64,000 nucleotides of DNA. Origin: Pseudonocardiaceae bacterium. Its GTDB lineage: Bacteria > Actinomycetota > Actinomycetes > Mycobacteriales > Pseudonocardiaceae. Shown piece after piece: positions 27,724-35,622 of this stretch (within the stretch, counting starts at the first letter, position 1; every line of letters begins with the position of its first letter). The position numbers were made by a program, and so were the translations under genes. The stretch lies in assembly GCA_009377865.1 (NCBI GenBank), contig WHTH01000010.1, forward strand, positions 1-64,000, in the 5' to 3' direction. The notes below the pieces were generated by a model, which was not told the origin of the DNA, ran no database searches, and saw only the letters and a program-made list of their open reading frames with translations.

Positions 27724-29613
27724 ATGACCGAGATCGAGCGACACGGCTACGACGTCGTGGTGATCGGCGCCGGCGGCGCGGGCCTGCGCGCGGCGATCGA
27801 GGCCCGCGAGCTGGGCAAGCGAACCGCGATCATCAGCAAGTCGCTGTTCGGCAAGGCGCACACCGTGATGGCAGAGGGCGGCATCGCGGCGTCGATGGGC
27901 AACATCAACTCCCGCGACAACTGGCAGGTGCACTTCCGCGACACGATGCGCGGGGGCAAGTTCCTCAACAACTGGCGGATGGCCGAACTGCACGCCCGGG
28001 AGGCGCCGCAGCGGGTCTGGGAGCTCGAGACCTATGGCGCGCTGTTCGACCGTACCGAGGAAGGCAAGATCAGCCAGCGCAACTTCGGCGGTCACGAGTA
28101 CCCGCGGCTGGCGCACGTCGGTGATCGCACCGGTCTGGAGCTCATCCGTACCCTGCAGCAGAAGATCGTGTCGCTGCAGCAGGAGGACTACGCGCAGTAC
28201 GGTGACTACGAGGCGAATCTGAAGGTCTACGCCGAATGCACCGTCACCGAAATCCTCCGCGACGGCGGCGCGATCGCAGGTGCGTTCGCCTACTGGCGCG
28301 AGACCGGGCGGTTCGTGGTGTTCGAGACACCCACCGTGGTGCTGGCGACCGGCGGCATCGGCAAGTCGTTCAAGGTCACCAGCAACTCCTGGGAGTACAC
28401 CGGTGACGGGCACGCGCTGGCGCTGCGCACCGGTGCGTCGCTGATCAACATGGAGTTCGTGCAGTTCCACCCCACCGGGATGGTGTGGCCGCCCAGCGTC
28501 AAGGGGATCCTGGTGACCGAGTCGGTGCGCGGCGACGGTGGAGTGCTGCGCAACTCCGAGGGCAAGCGGTTCATGTTCGACTACATCCCCGAGGTGTTCA
28601 CGTCGCAGTACGCCGACAGCGAGGACGAGGCCGACCGCTGGTACGAGGATGCGGACAACAACCGCCGGCCACCGGAGTTGCTGCCCCGTGACGAGGTGGC
28701 CCGCGCGATCAACTCGGAGGTCAAGGCCGATCGCGGTTCGCCGCACGGTGGGGTCTTCCTGGACGTGTCGGACCGGATGCCTGCCGAGGTCATCACCAAG
28801 CGGCTGCCGTCGATGTATCACCAGTTCATGGAGCTCGCCGACGTCGACATCACGGTCGGGCCGATGGAGGTCGGCCCGACCTGCCACTACGTCATGGGCG
28901 GCGTGCAGGTCGACCCCGACACCGCGGCCTCGTCGGTGCCCGGGCTGTTCGCGGCCGGCGAGGTGGCCGGTGGGATGCACGGGTCGAACCGGTTGGGCGG
29001 CAACTCGCTGTCCGACCTGCTGGTGTTCGGCCGCCGGGCGGGCACCGGCGTGGCGTCGTACGTGGACTCGCTCACTGCCCGGCCGGCGATCAACGGGCAC
29101 GACGTGGAGTCGGCCGCGGCCGCCGCGGTCAACCCGTTCGGCGACGGCACCGAGAGTGCCCGGGAGAACCCCTACACGGTGCAGCAGGACCTGCAGCAGA
29201 CCATGAACGACCTCGTCGGCATCATCCGCAAGGCCGACGAGATGGAGCTGGCGCTCAAGAAGCTCGACGAGCTGCGCAGCCGCGCCGACACCGTCGTCGT
29301 CGAGGGGCACCGGCAGTTCAACCCTGGCTGGCACCTCGCGCTGGACCTGCGCAACATGCTCGCGGTCAGCGAGTGCGTGACGAAGGCGGCGTTGCAGCGC
29401 ACCGAGAGCCGTGGCGGCCACACCCGCGACGACTTCCCCGCGATGGATCCCCACTGGCGGCAGGTGGTGCTGGTCTGCACGGCAGGGTCCGACGGCGTCG
29501 AGGTCGCCTGCGAACAGCAACCGGCGATGCGCGACGACCTGCTGGAGCTGTTCGAGCGCACCGAACTGGAGAAGTACTACACCGACGTCGAGCTCCCAGA
29601 GGAGAGCCTCTGA
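27724..29613 (+). CDS. sdhA: Succinate dehydrogenase/fumarate reductase flavoprotein subunit
   Basis: 629 residues from ATG 27724. The FAD-binding start is VVVIGAGGAGLRAAIEA, and the flavin-linking region reads GKAHTVMAEGGIAASMG. Active-site blocks include NMEFVQFHPTGM, SVRGDGGVLRNSEGKRFM and GLFAAGEVAGGMHGSNRLGGNSL. It oxidises succinate to fumarate and reduces covalent FAD. Middle gene of a tight three-gene operon; its TGA overlaps the ATG of sdhB. Length and sequence fit Rv0248c (Sdh1) rather than the shorter Sdh2 form. Confidence 0.95.
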   Translation: MTEIERHGYDVVVIGAGGAGLRAAIEARELGKRTAIISKSLFGKAHTVMAEGGIAASMGNINSRDNWQVHFRDTMRGGKFLNNWRMAELHAREAPQRVWELETYGALFDRTEEGKISQRNFGGHEYPRLAHVGDRTGLELIRTLQQKIVSLQQEDYAQYGDYEANLKVYAECTVTEILRDGGAIAGAFAYWRETGRFVVFETPTVVLATGGIGKSFKVTSNSWEYTGDGHALALRTGASLINMEFVQFHPTGMVWPPSVKGILVTESVRGDGGVLRNSEGKRFMFDYIPEVFTSQYADSEDEADRWYEDADNNRRPPELLPRDEVARAINSEVKADRGSPHGGVFLDVSDRMPAEVITKRLPSMYHQFMELADVDITVGPMEVGPTCHYVMGGVQVDPDTAASSVPGLFAAGEVAGGMHGSNRLGGNSLSDLLVFGRRAGTGVASYVDSLTARPAINGHDVESAAAAAVNPFGDGTESARENPYTVQQDLQQTMNDLVGIIRKADEMELALKKLDELRSRADTVVVEGHRQFNPGWHLALDLRNMLAVSECVTKAALQRTESRGGHTRDDFPAMDPHWRQVVLVCTAGSDGVEVACEQQPAMRDDLLELFERTELEKYYTDVELPEESL

Positions 29614-30383
29614 TGGCTTACCAGCAACACTTCCGGGTCTGGCGGGGCGACGCCGAGGGCGGCGAGCTCGCCGACTTCGACGCCGAGGTCAACGAGGGCG
29701 AGGTGGTGCTCGACATCATCCACCGGTTGCAGGCCACCCAGGCACCCGACCTGGCGGTGCGGTGGAACTGCAAGGCCGGCAAGTGCGGCTCGTGCAGCGC
29801 GGAGGTCAACGGACGGCCCCGGCTGCTGTGCATGACGAGGATGTCGACGCTGGATCCGGACGAGACAGTCGTGGTGACACCGATGAAGACCTTCCCGGTG
29901 ATCCGGGACCTGGTCTGCGATGTCTCGTACAACTACACCAAGGCACGCGAGGTGCCCGCATTCGTCCCGCCCAAGGAGCTGCAGCCCGGCGAGTACCGCA
30001 TGCAGCAGGTCGACGTGGAGCGCTCACAGGAGTTCCGCAAGTGCATCGAGTGCTTCCTGTGCCAGGACACCTGCCATGTCATCCGTGACCACGAGGAGAA
30101 CAAGGAGTCCTTCTCGGGGCCTCGCTACCTGATGCGGGTCGCCGAGCTGGACATGCACCCGCTGGATGCGGCCGCCGAACAGGGCGTCGATCGCAAGGCG
30201 GGCGCGCAGGACGATCACGGCCTGGGGATGTGCAACATCACGAAGTGCTGCACCGAGGTGTGCCCGGAGCACATCAAGATCACCGACAACGCGCTGATCC
30301 CCATGAAGGAGCGGGTGGCCGATCGCCGGTTCGACCCGTTCTTCCCGATCGCGAAGCTGTTCGGCCGCCGCTGGGCCAGCTGA
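29613..30383 (+). CDS. sdhB: Succinate dehydrogenase/fumarate reductase iron-sulfur subunit
   Basis: 256 residues, start ATG overlapping the sdhA stop. The [2Fe-2S] ferredoxin-type site is C53-x4-C58-x2-C61...C73 (WNCKAGKCGSCSAEVN, RLLCMTRM). The C-terminal part binds the other clusters: CIECFLCQDTCHV and CNITKCCTEVCPEHIK. It carries electrons from SdhA to the membrane anchor. Matches Rv0247c in order and length. The convergent ABC transporter operon ends 21 bp after it. Confidence 0.95.
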   Translation: MAYQQHFRVWRGDAEGGELADFDAEVNEGEVVLDIIHRLQATQAPDLAVRWNCKAGKCGSCSAEVNGRPRLLCMTRMSTLDPDETVVVTPMKTFPVIRDLVCDVSYNYTKAREVPAFVPPKELQPGEYRMQQVDVERSQEFRKCIECFLCQDTCHVIRDHEENKESFSGPRYLMRVAELDMHPLDAAAEQGVDRKAGAQDDHGLGMCNITKCCTEVCPEHIKITDNALIPMKERVADRRFDPFFPIAKLFGRRWAS

Positions 30384-30404
30384 CCTGGGCTAGCTGATCC
30401 GGGC

Positions 30405-31412
30405 TCACCCGTTCAGCGGGGGCGGTTCGGGTACGGGCGTGCCGAGGTGCTCGGCATACAACCGCGCCCAGGTGCCGTCCTCGACGGCCGTTCGCAGCAC
30501 CTCGCGCACCCGGCGCGCCAGTACGTCGTCGCCGGGAGCCAGCCCGATGCCGTAGCGGGTCTCACCCAGCGGCGCCCCGGACAGCTGCAGCTCCGGGTCG
30601 TCGGCGAGCACGCCGGCCAGCAGCACCTCGTCGCCCGCGAGCGCGTCGACACGGTTGCCGAGCAGCGCGGCACAGGTGTCGAGACTGCCGCGGGTGACCA
30701 GTCGCTCGCCCAGCCGGGGAGCCAGCGACAGCGCGGTCGGGGAATCCTCGACCGCGCACACCGTCCCGTCTCGCAGCGGGTCGAGCTCTCCGGCACGCCC
30801 GGCAGGGACCGCGAGTCGTTGCGGGCTGCGCAGGTACGGCCCGGCGAAGGCGACGTCGGCACTGCGCTGCTCGGTGATCGCGTAACCGCCCAGCACCAGA
30901 TCGGCCTCACCGGTGGCGAGTACGGATTCCCGGTACCCGCCCGGCAGTGTCTTGAACGCGGTGTCCGCCGGGTCGACGCCGAGCTCGCGGGCGACCAGGC
31001 CGGCCAGCGCGATGTCGAACCCGGAGTACGCCCGCGTCTGCGGGTCACGCTCGACCAGGCCTGGCACGCGCTGCACCCCGACGATGAGCCGGTCGCGCCG
31101 GGTGATGCGGTCGATGTTCTCCGAGCCGCTGCTTGCCGTCGTGCTGGGGGTGACGCTGTCGAAGGTGTTACCGGGGACGGGTTCCGGCTCGTCGCCGAAC
31201 AGGGCGGTGATGCCGTCGATGGTGCGGTCGAGCAGCACGAGCCCGGCCACGACCACGACCAGGAGCACCAGCAGGGCACAGCCGATCCGCCGGACGGTGA
31301 GCACGCCCCGGCGGCGCAACCCGCGCAGCGTCCGCCAGAGCCGGGCGCCCGGCACCGGACGCTGCTCGGCCGGTAGGTCGGGCCAGTGCTGGCGGGCGGG
31401 GGGCTCAGCCAT
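30405..31412 (-). CDS. Membrane-anchored amino-acid-type solute-binding protein, last gene of the glutamate transporter operon
   Basis: 335 residues from ATG 31412 (GTG 31421 possible). Unlike the lipoprotein GluB upstream it has a basic cytoplasmic start and one hydrophobic segment (CALLVLLVVVVAGLVLLDR, about 47-66), no lipobox, then a Ser/Thr linker and a family 3 binding domain: LIVGVQRVPGLVERD, YSGFDIALAGLVARELG, EADLVLGGYAITEQRSADVAF, YGIGLAPGDDVLARRV. It would bind a polar amino acid outside the membrane while staying tethered. Two binding proteins with one permease suggest widened or regulated substrate capture. It lies about 60 bp after the permease gene. Confidence 0.82.
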   Translation of the reverse strand: MAEPPARQHWPDLPAEQRPVPGARLWRTLRGLRRRGVLTVRRIGCALLVLLVVVVAGLVLLDRTIDGITALFGDEPEPVPGNTFDSVTPSTTASSGSENIDRITRRDRLIVGVQRVPGLVERDPQTRAYSGFDIALAGLVARELGVDPADTAFKTLPGGYRESVLATGEADLVLGGYAITEQRSADVAFAGPYLRSPQRLAVPAGRAGELDPLRDGTVCAVEDSPTALSLAPRLGERLVTRGSLDTCAALLGNRVDALAGDEVLLAGVLADDPELQLSGAPLGETRYGIGLAPGDDVLARRVREVLRTAVEDGTWARLYAEHLGTPVPEPPPLNG

Positions 31413-31469
31413 GGACGCCACCCACCGCGGTCACGACACGTACCTGCACCGCCAGCACTCTAGCCGGGC

Positions 31470-32363
31470 TCATCCACCGGTCGTGCTCGTCCCGGCCAGC
31501 GGCTGCCCCGTGTCGAGGGTCCCGGCCCCCGGGCGTGGTCCGACCGTGCCGGCCCGAGACAGCCGTCGCTCCACGTAGACCGCGAGCCTGCTGAGCAGGT
31601 AGTTGATCACGATGAAGATGACCGCGAGCGCGAAGAACAACTGGAGCGGGTTGTCGAGCTCCTCGATCGCGAGACGGACGAACCGTACCGACTCCGGGTA
31701 CAGGATGATGAAGCCGAGCGAGGTGTCCTTGAAGATCACCACCAGCTGGCTGATCAGTGCCGGCAGCATCACCCGGAACGCCTGCGGGAGCTGGACGAGC
31801 CGCAGCGACTGCCCGCGGGTGAGCCCGATTGCCGCGCCCGCCTCGGCCTGGCCCCGCGGCAGCGAGGCGACCCCGGACCGCACGATCTCCGCGATGATCA
31901 CGCAGTTGTACGCGGTGAGGCCGATGACGAGGTACCACAGCTTCGGCAGTTCGATGCCGACCTCGGGCAGCACGCGGTATGCGAAGAAGATCGCGATGAC
32001 CACCGGGAGTCCGCGGAAGAGCTCGATGACGCTGACGACGGCCCACCGGTACCACCGTGCGCTGGTGATCCTGGTGAGCGCTAGCGCCGTGCCGATGGTC
32101 AGGGACAGCGTCATCGCCAGCACGGCGGCGACGATGTTGTTCCACAGTGCCACGCCCAGCCCGGTCCACAGCGCAGCGAACTTCGGGTAGTACAGGTTGA
32201 CCAGCGGGCCCCACCTCTCGCCGCTGAACTGGCCCTCCTCGCCGAGGCGCACCAGGACGAGCGCGAGGACACCCAGCAAGAGTACGCCGGCGACCACCGA
32301 GCCGATCATCACCCGGCGCCGGGTGCGGGGTCCGGGGTTGTCGTAGAGAACGGGGTTGCTCAC
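31470..32363 (-). CDS. gluD: Glutamate-type ABC transporter permease (GluD-like)
   Basis: 297 residues with at least five membrane helices. The permease EAA loop is seen in ARRGQAEAGAAIGLTRGQ-like sequence around residues 175-200 (LPRGQAEAGAAIGLTRGQSL). HisM/GlnP-family blocks ELFRGLPVVIAIFFAYRVLPEVG and YNCVIIAEIVRSGVASL are clear. It starts 4 bp inside the end of the preceding permease gene, so the pair is co-translated. Its C-terminal tail is long and Gly/Thr-rich. With GluA, GluB and GluC it forms an importer for glutamate or a related amino acid. Confidence 0.88.
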   Translation of the reverse strand: MSNPVLYDNPGPRTRRRVMIGSVVAGVLLLGVLALVLVRLGEEGQFSGERWGPLVNLYYPKFAALWTGLGVALWNNIVAAVLAMTLSLTIGTALALTRITSARWYRWAVVSVIELFRGLPVVIAIFFAYRVLPEVGIELPKLWYLVIGLTAYNCVIIAEIVRSGVASLPRGQAEAGAAIGLTRGQSLRLVQLPQAFRVMLPALISQLVVIFKDTSLGFIILYPESVRFVRLAIEELDNPLQLFFALAVIFIVINYLLSRLAVYVERRLSRAGTVGPRPGAGTLDTGQPLAGTSTTGG

Positions 32364-33031
32364 CGGGCCACCGCCACCCTGCGTTCGAGCACGCCGAGGA
32401 GGATCCCTCCGGGGATCGTGATGAGCAGGTAGCCGGCCGCCACGCCCAGCAGCACCGGGATGATCGGCAACCCGCGGGCCGACACCAGCGTCCCGTAGGT
32501 GCTGAACAGGTCACCACCCACCCCGACCGCGCCGACGATGGCGGAGTTCTTGATCATGGCGATGATGACGCTGCCCAGCGGAGGAACGACGGTCCGCATC
32601 GCCTGGGGAAGCACCACGGTCCCGAGCGACTGGATGAAGGTGAGCCCGACCGCCCTGGCCGCTTCGGCTTGACCGGCGGAGACCGAGTTGATTCCGCTGC
32701 GCACGGCCTCGCAGGCGAAGGCCGACGTGTACAGCACCAGGCCGATGATGCCGAACCAGAAGAACGGGGCATTGATGCCGATCTCCGGCAGACCGAACGC
32801 GCAGAAGAACAGCACGATGGTCAGCGGGCAGTTGCGGAACACGGTGACCCACGCCGAGCCCACCCGCTGCAGCGGGGGAAGGGGCGACACCCGGCAGGCC
32901 GCGATCAGTGTGCCGAGCAGCAACGAGCCGGTGGCCCCGTACAGGCAGATCTCCAGGGTCACGAGGAACGCGTCGGCGAACAGTCCGATGTTGTCGGTGA
33001 CGGGTTCGAAGTAGTCGATCAGGCCGAGCAC
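32360..33031 (-). CDS. gluC: Glutamate-type ABC transporter permease (GluC-like)
   Basis: 223 residues from ATG/GTG at 33031. Polar amino acid permease blocks: GTLIAACRVSPLPPLQRVG, NCPLTIVLFFCAFGLPEIG, SAFACEAVRSGINSV and the EAA-like loop SAGQAEAARAVGLTFIQSL. It pairs with GluD as a heterodimeric channel. Gene order gluA-gluB-gluC-gluD is that of Corynebacterium. A hairpin lies between gluB and this gene. Confidence 0.9.
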   Translation of the reverse strand: MLGLIDYFEPVTDNIGLFADAFLVTLEICLYGATGSLLLGTLIAACRVSPLPPLQRVGSAWVTVFRNCPLTIVLFFCAFGLPEIGINAPFFWFGIIGLVLYTSAFACEAVRSGINSVSAGQAEAARAVGLTFIQSLGTVVLPQAMRTVVPPLGSVIIAMIKNSAIVGAVGVGGDLFSTYGTLVSARGLPIIPVLLGVAAGYLLITIPGGILLGVLERRVAVAR

Positions 33032-33056
33032 GAGTCCTCCCGGTACCGGCGCGGTT

Positions 33057-33086
33057 CGGGGGCACCGCCCGGTGACGATGCCCCCG
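33057..33086. terminator. Hairpin between gluB and gluC
   Basis: CGGGGGCA (33057-33064) pairs with TGCCCCCG (33079-33086). Sitting in the 69-bp gap after the binding-protein gene, it could act as a partial terminator or an RNA-stability element, giving more binding protein than permease, as in many ABC operons. Confidence 0.5.
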
Positions 33087-33100
33087 ACCGCACGTCAGGC

Positions 33101-34006
33101 TCAGCTGCAGGGGTCGAGCCCGGGTAGTTCGGGAACCTCCTCTGCCACCGGGCCCGCGGTCGCCTCCCAGGCGGCGTCGTAGGCGCCCGACTCGGCGGCC
33201 TGGCGCAGCTGCTCGTTGATGAACTCACAGAAAGCGACGTCACCCTTGGTGATCCCGACGCCGTATGGCTCCTCGGTGAACTGCTCGCCGACGAGCTTGA
33301 ACGCGCCGTCGCTCTCCGAGATGAAGCCCAGCAGGATGACGTTGTCCGTGGTCACCACGTCGACCTGGCCGTTGTCGAGCGAGTCCCGGCACTGCGAGTA
33401 GGTGTCGAACAGCACGAGCTGGTCCTCATCGATGTACTCGCGGATGTTCTCCGACGGGGTCGAGCCGGTGGCGCTGCAAACCTTGGCGTCGCTGCCGCGC
33501 AGGTCGTCGGGGCCGGTGATCTCCTGGTTGTCCGAGCGCACCATCAGGGTCTGTCCGGCCTGGTAGTACGGCCCGGCGAAGGAGACCCGCTCGGCGCGCT
33601 CGTCGTTGATCGTGTAGGTCGCGACGACCAGGTCCACCTCGTCGCGCTCGATGAGCGACTCCCGCTGTGCCGACGGCGCCTCCACCCAGTCGATGTCCTC
33701 GGGGGCGATGCCGAGGCCGCCCGCGATGATCCGGGCGATCTCGGTGTCGAAACCCGTGAGCTCCCCCTCGAGGGTCCGCAGCCCGAACAGCGGCTGGTCG
33801 AACTTGGTCCCGATGGTGATCGTGCCCGCCTCGTTGAGCTCGGCCATCGTCGTGCCCGGTTCGAACTGCGCGTCCTGCTCGACCGACGGTGCTGGCGCCT
33901 GATCGCCACCGCCGTCGCCGATGGATTCCTGCTCCCCGCACGCGGTGGCGACCAGCCCGAATGCGGCCACCGCGATGCCGGTACGCAGCACTGGGTTCCA
34001 GCGCAT
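33101..34006 (-). CDS. gluB: Glutamate-type ABC transporter substrate-binding lipoprotein (GluB-like)
   Basis: 301 residues from ATG 34006. The signal peptide ends in a lipobox (LVATAC, Cys23), so the protein is lipid-anchored outside the membrane. The mature part has the family 3 fold: ITIGTKFDQPLFGL, LTGFDTEIARIIAGGLGI, VDLVVATYTINDERAERVSFAGPYY, PYGVGITKGDVAFCEFINEQL. Cys residues in the second half could form a disulfide. The 93-bp gap from gluA contains a near-perfect palindrome (CCAACCCGGTTGG, 34021-34033) close to the ribosome binding site. Confidence 0.92.
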   Translation of the reverse strand: MRWNPVLRTGIAVAAFGLVATACGEQESIGDGGGDQAPAPSVEQDAQFEPGTTMAELNEAGTITIGTKFDQPLFGLRTLEGELTGFDTEIARIIAGGLGIAPEDIDWVEAPSAQRESLIERDEVDLVVATYTINDERAERVSFAGPYYQAGQTLMVRSDNQEITGPDDLRGSDAKVCSATGSTPSENIREYIDEDQLVLFDTYSQCRDSLDNGQVDVVTTDNVILLGFISESDGAFKLVGEQFTEEPYGVGITKGDVAFCEFINEQLRQAAESGAYDAAWEATAGPVAEEVPELPGLDPCS

Positions 34007-34099
34007 GGCTTCTCCTTACTCCAACCCGGTTGGGAATCTTGTTGAGGTGTTGACCCGGGGCGCAGTCGGTGCGACCGCCGAGCCGGCTGGACGGGACGA

Positions 34100-34849
34100 T
34101 CAGTGCGCAAGGATCTTGCCGAGGAAGTCCTTCGCGCGATCCGAGCGCGGTGTGGTGAAGAAAGTCTGGGGTGCCGCGTCCTCGATGATCTCGCCGTCGG
34201 ACATGAACACGACCCGATGCGCGGCCCGGCGCGCGAAGCCCATCTCGTGGGTGATGACCAGCATTGTCATGCCCTCCTCGGCGAGACCGACCATGACCTC
34301 GAGCACCTCGCTGATCATCTCGGGGTCCAGCGCCGACGTCGGCTCGTCGAACAGCATCACCTTGGGCCGCATCGCCAGGGCGCGCGCGATGGCGGCCCGC
34401 TGCTGCTGGCCGCCCGACAGCTGCGCCGGGTACTTGCCGGCCTGGTCGGTGATCCCCACCCGGTCGAGCAGGGTCATCGCGGCGTCGCGGGCCTGCTGCT
34501 TGCCCATCCGGCGCACCTTGACCGGACCGAGCATCACGTTCTCCGCGATGGTCTTGTGCGCGAAGAGGTTGAACTGCTGGAAGACCATTCCCACGTCGGC
34601 GCGAAGCTTGGCCAGCGCGCGCCCCTCGGCGGGCAGCGGCGTGCCGTCGACCTCGATCGTGCCGCCGTCGATCGGCTCGAGCCGGTTGATCGCGCGACAC
34701 AACGTCGACTTGCCGGAGCCGGAGGGCCCGAGCACCACCACGACCTGGCCACGGTCGACCTCGAGGTCGATGTCGCGGAGCACGTGCAGCGACCCGAAGT
34801 GCTTGTTCACCCCGGCCATTCTGATCATCGGCGGCGTGGTTGCCGTCAT
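34100..34849 (-). CDS. gluA: Glutamate-type ABC transporter ATP-binding protein (GluA-like)
   Basis: 249 residues from ATG 34849, preceded by GGAGG. Walker A is [10 protein letters not shown], the signature [15 protein letters not shown], Walker [13 protein letters not shown], and the H-loop [22 protein letters not shown] is the Q-loop. It powers the GluBCD importer. First gene of the operon; the roughly 190 bp upstream hold its promoter and mark the left edge of the accessory island that ends at miaB. Confidence 0.94.
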   Translation of the reverse strand: MTATTPPMIRMAGVNKHFGSLHVLRDIDLEVDRGQVVVVLGPSGSGKSTLCRAINRLEPIDGGTIEVDGTPLPAEGRALAKLRADVGMVFQQFNLFAHKTIAENVMLGPVKVRRMGKQQARDAAMTLLDRVGITDQAGKYPAQLSGGQQQRAAIARALAMRPKVMLFDEPTSALDPEMISEVLEVMVGLAEEGMTMLVITHEMGFARRAAHRVVFMSDGEIIEDAAPQTFFTTPRSDRAKDFLGKILAH

Positions 34850-35039
34850 GTGTCCTCCGTGCTGCTACGACGCCACGAACGGTGCCAAGGAATCCCTACC
34901 TCACCTGGGGTGATCGGTGGCCGGATTCGGGTTGCAACTCTGTCACGAATCGGGCAGTAGCGGGCCACGCTGACGCTCACCGCGGCGCGGTTGGTCACAT
35001 CCGACGTGGCTCCGTTGCCCACCCGGGCGCGACACGCCG

Positions 35040-35330
35040 ACGATCACCAAGCTGTAAGTTGGGTCAACGCTGAGGTCCGCGCGCCGGCTGGATCTGCTCC
35101 AGGCCAGCCACGCCCTGTCAGTCGATCTTGAAGCGGCCGTGCAGGTAGACCAGACCCGGGTCGCCCTCGGTGGGAACCCGAGGATGCTGAAGCAGCCGAC
35201 CATCCCGGGATGTGCGCCCACGTCCTTTCGCAGTACCCGGATGGTGGCCTCTGGCCGGGCTGCGCGCGTGGGCGGGGCGCCTGCAGGTAGTAGGGCCAGC
35301 GCCAGACGACCACCAACTCCCGCGCTAGTT
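35040..35330 (-). pseudogene. Remnant of a DUF5753/XRE-type regulator
   Basis: On the minus strand, pieces of the same protein family as the intact regulator at 38036-38893 can be read: RWPYYLQA (about 35290), then, after a large internal deletion, TIRVLRKDVGAHPGMVGCFS and ILGF (about 35170-35250), then, after a one-base shift, EGDPGLVYLHGRF. The DNA at 35142-35256 is visibly close to 38183-38300 and in the same orientation. The helix-turn-helix half is absent. It lies between the gluA promoter and the radical SAM locus, which is thus bracketed by two copies of one regulator. Confidence 0.8.
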
Positions 35331-35466
35331 GCGATCCTCGGTCACGTTCGGTACTTCGCGCTGCTCCGGTCGGGTAGTCCGGCTGCTCCGACAAGGTTGG
35401 GGTGATCGACACCCGAACGGTTGGTCCGTAGCGTTCGTGGCCGAGCTGCCAGGTGGAGGTGAAGAG

Positions 35467-35622
35467 ATGACCGTGCTAATCGATCTGAAGGACCAGGAGC
35501 TCGCGGCGCGCGGCTGCGGAAACTGCACTGGCTCGCACTCGGACAATAAGATCCGGGCCAAGGTCGAGGACGACGTCACCAGTGGCGAGACCGACGATGC
35601 GGCTCCGACGCATGAGCCTTAA
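35467..35622 (+). CDS. Candidate RiPP precursor peptide of a radical SAM system
   Basis: 51 residues from ATG 35467, with GGAGGTGAAGAG just upstream, one of the best ribosome binding sites in the island. The leader half (TVLIDLKDQELAARG) is followed by a central CGNC at residues 17-20 and a hydrophilic, Asp/Glu/Thr-rich tail. There is no Phe, Tyr or Trp, and only two Cys. The gene ends inside the start region of the radical SAM gene. Size, placement and overlap are typical of a RiPP precursor. Because aromatic rings are missing, aryl crosslinks of the triceptide kind are excluded; Cys-based thioethers or backbone chemistry remain possible. The family is not one I recognise. Confidence 0.7.
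   Translation: MTVLIDLKDQELAARGCGNCTGSHSDNKIRAKVEDDVTSGETDDAAPTHEP

Noticed and set aside
27499-29520. 673-codon open frame antisense to sdhA
   Set aside because: Shadow of a highly conserved flavoprotein gene; no ribosome binding site or domain.
35329-35466. Possible longer N-terminus of the RiPP precursor starting upstream
   Set aside because: The added residues are Arg/Gly-rich and unlike a leader, whereas ATG 35467 has an excellent ribosome binding site.
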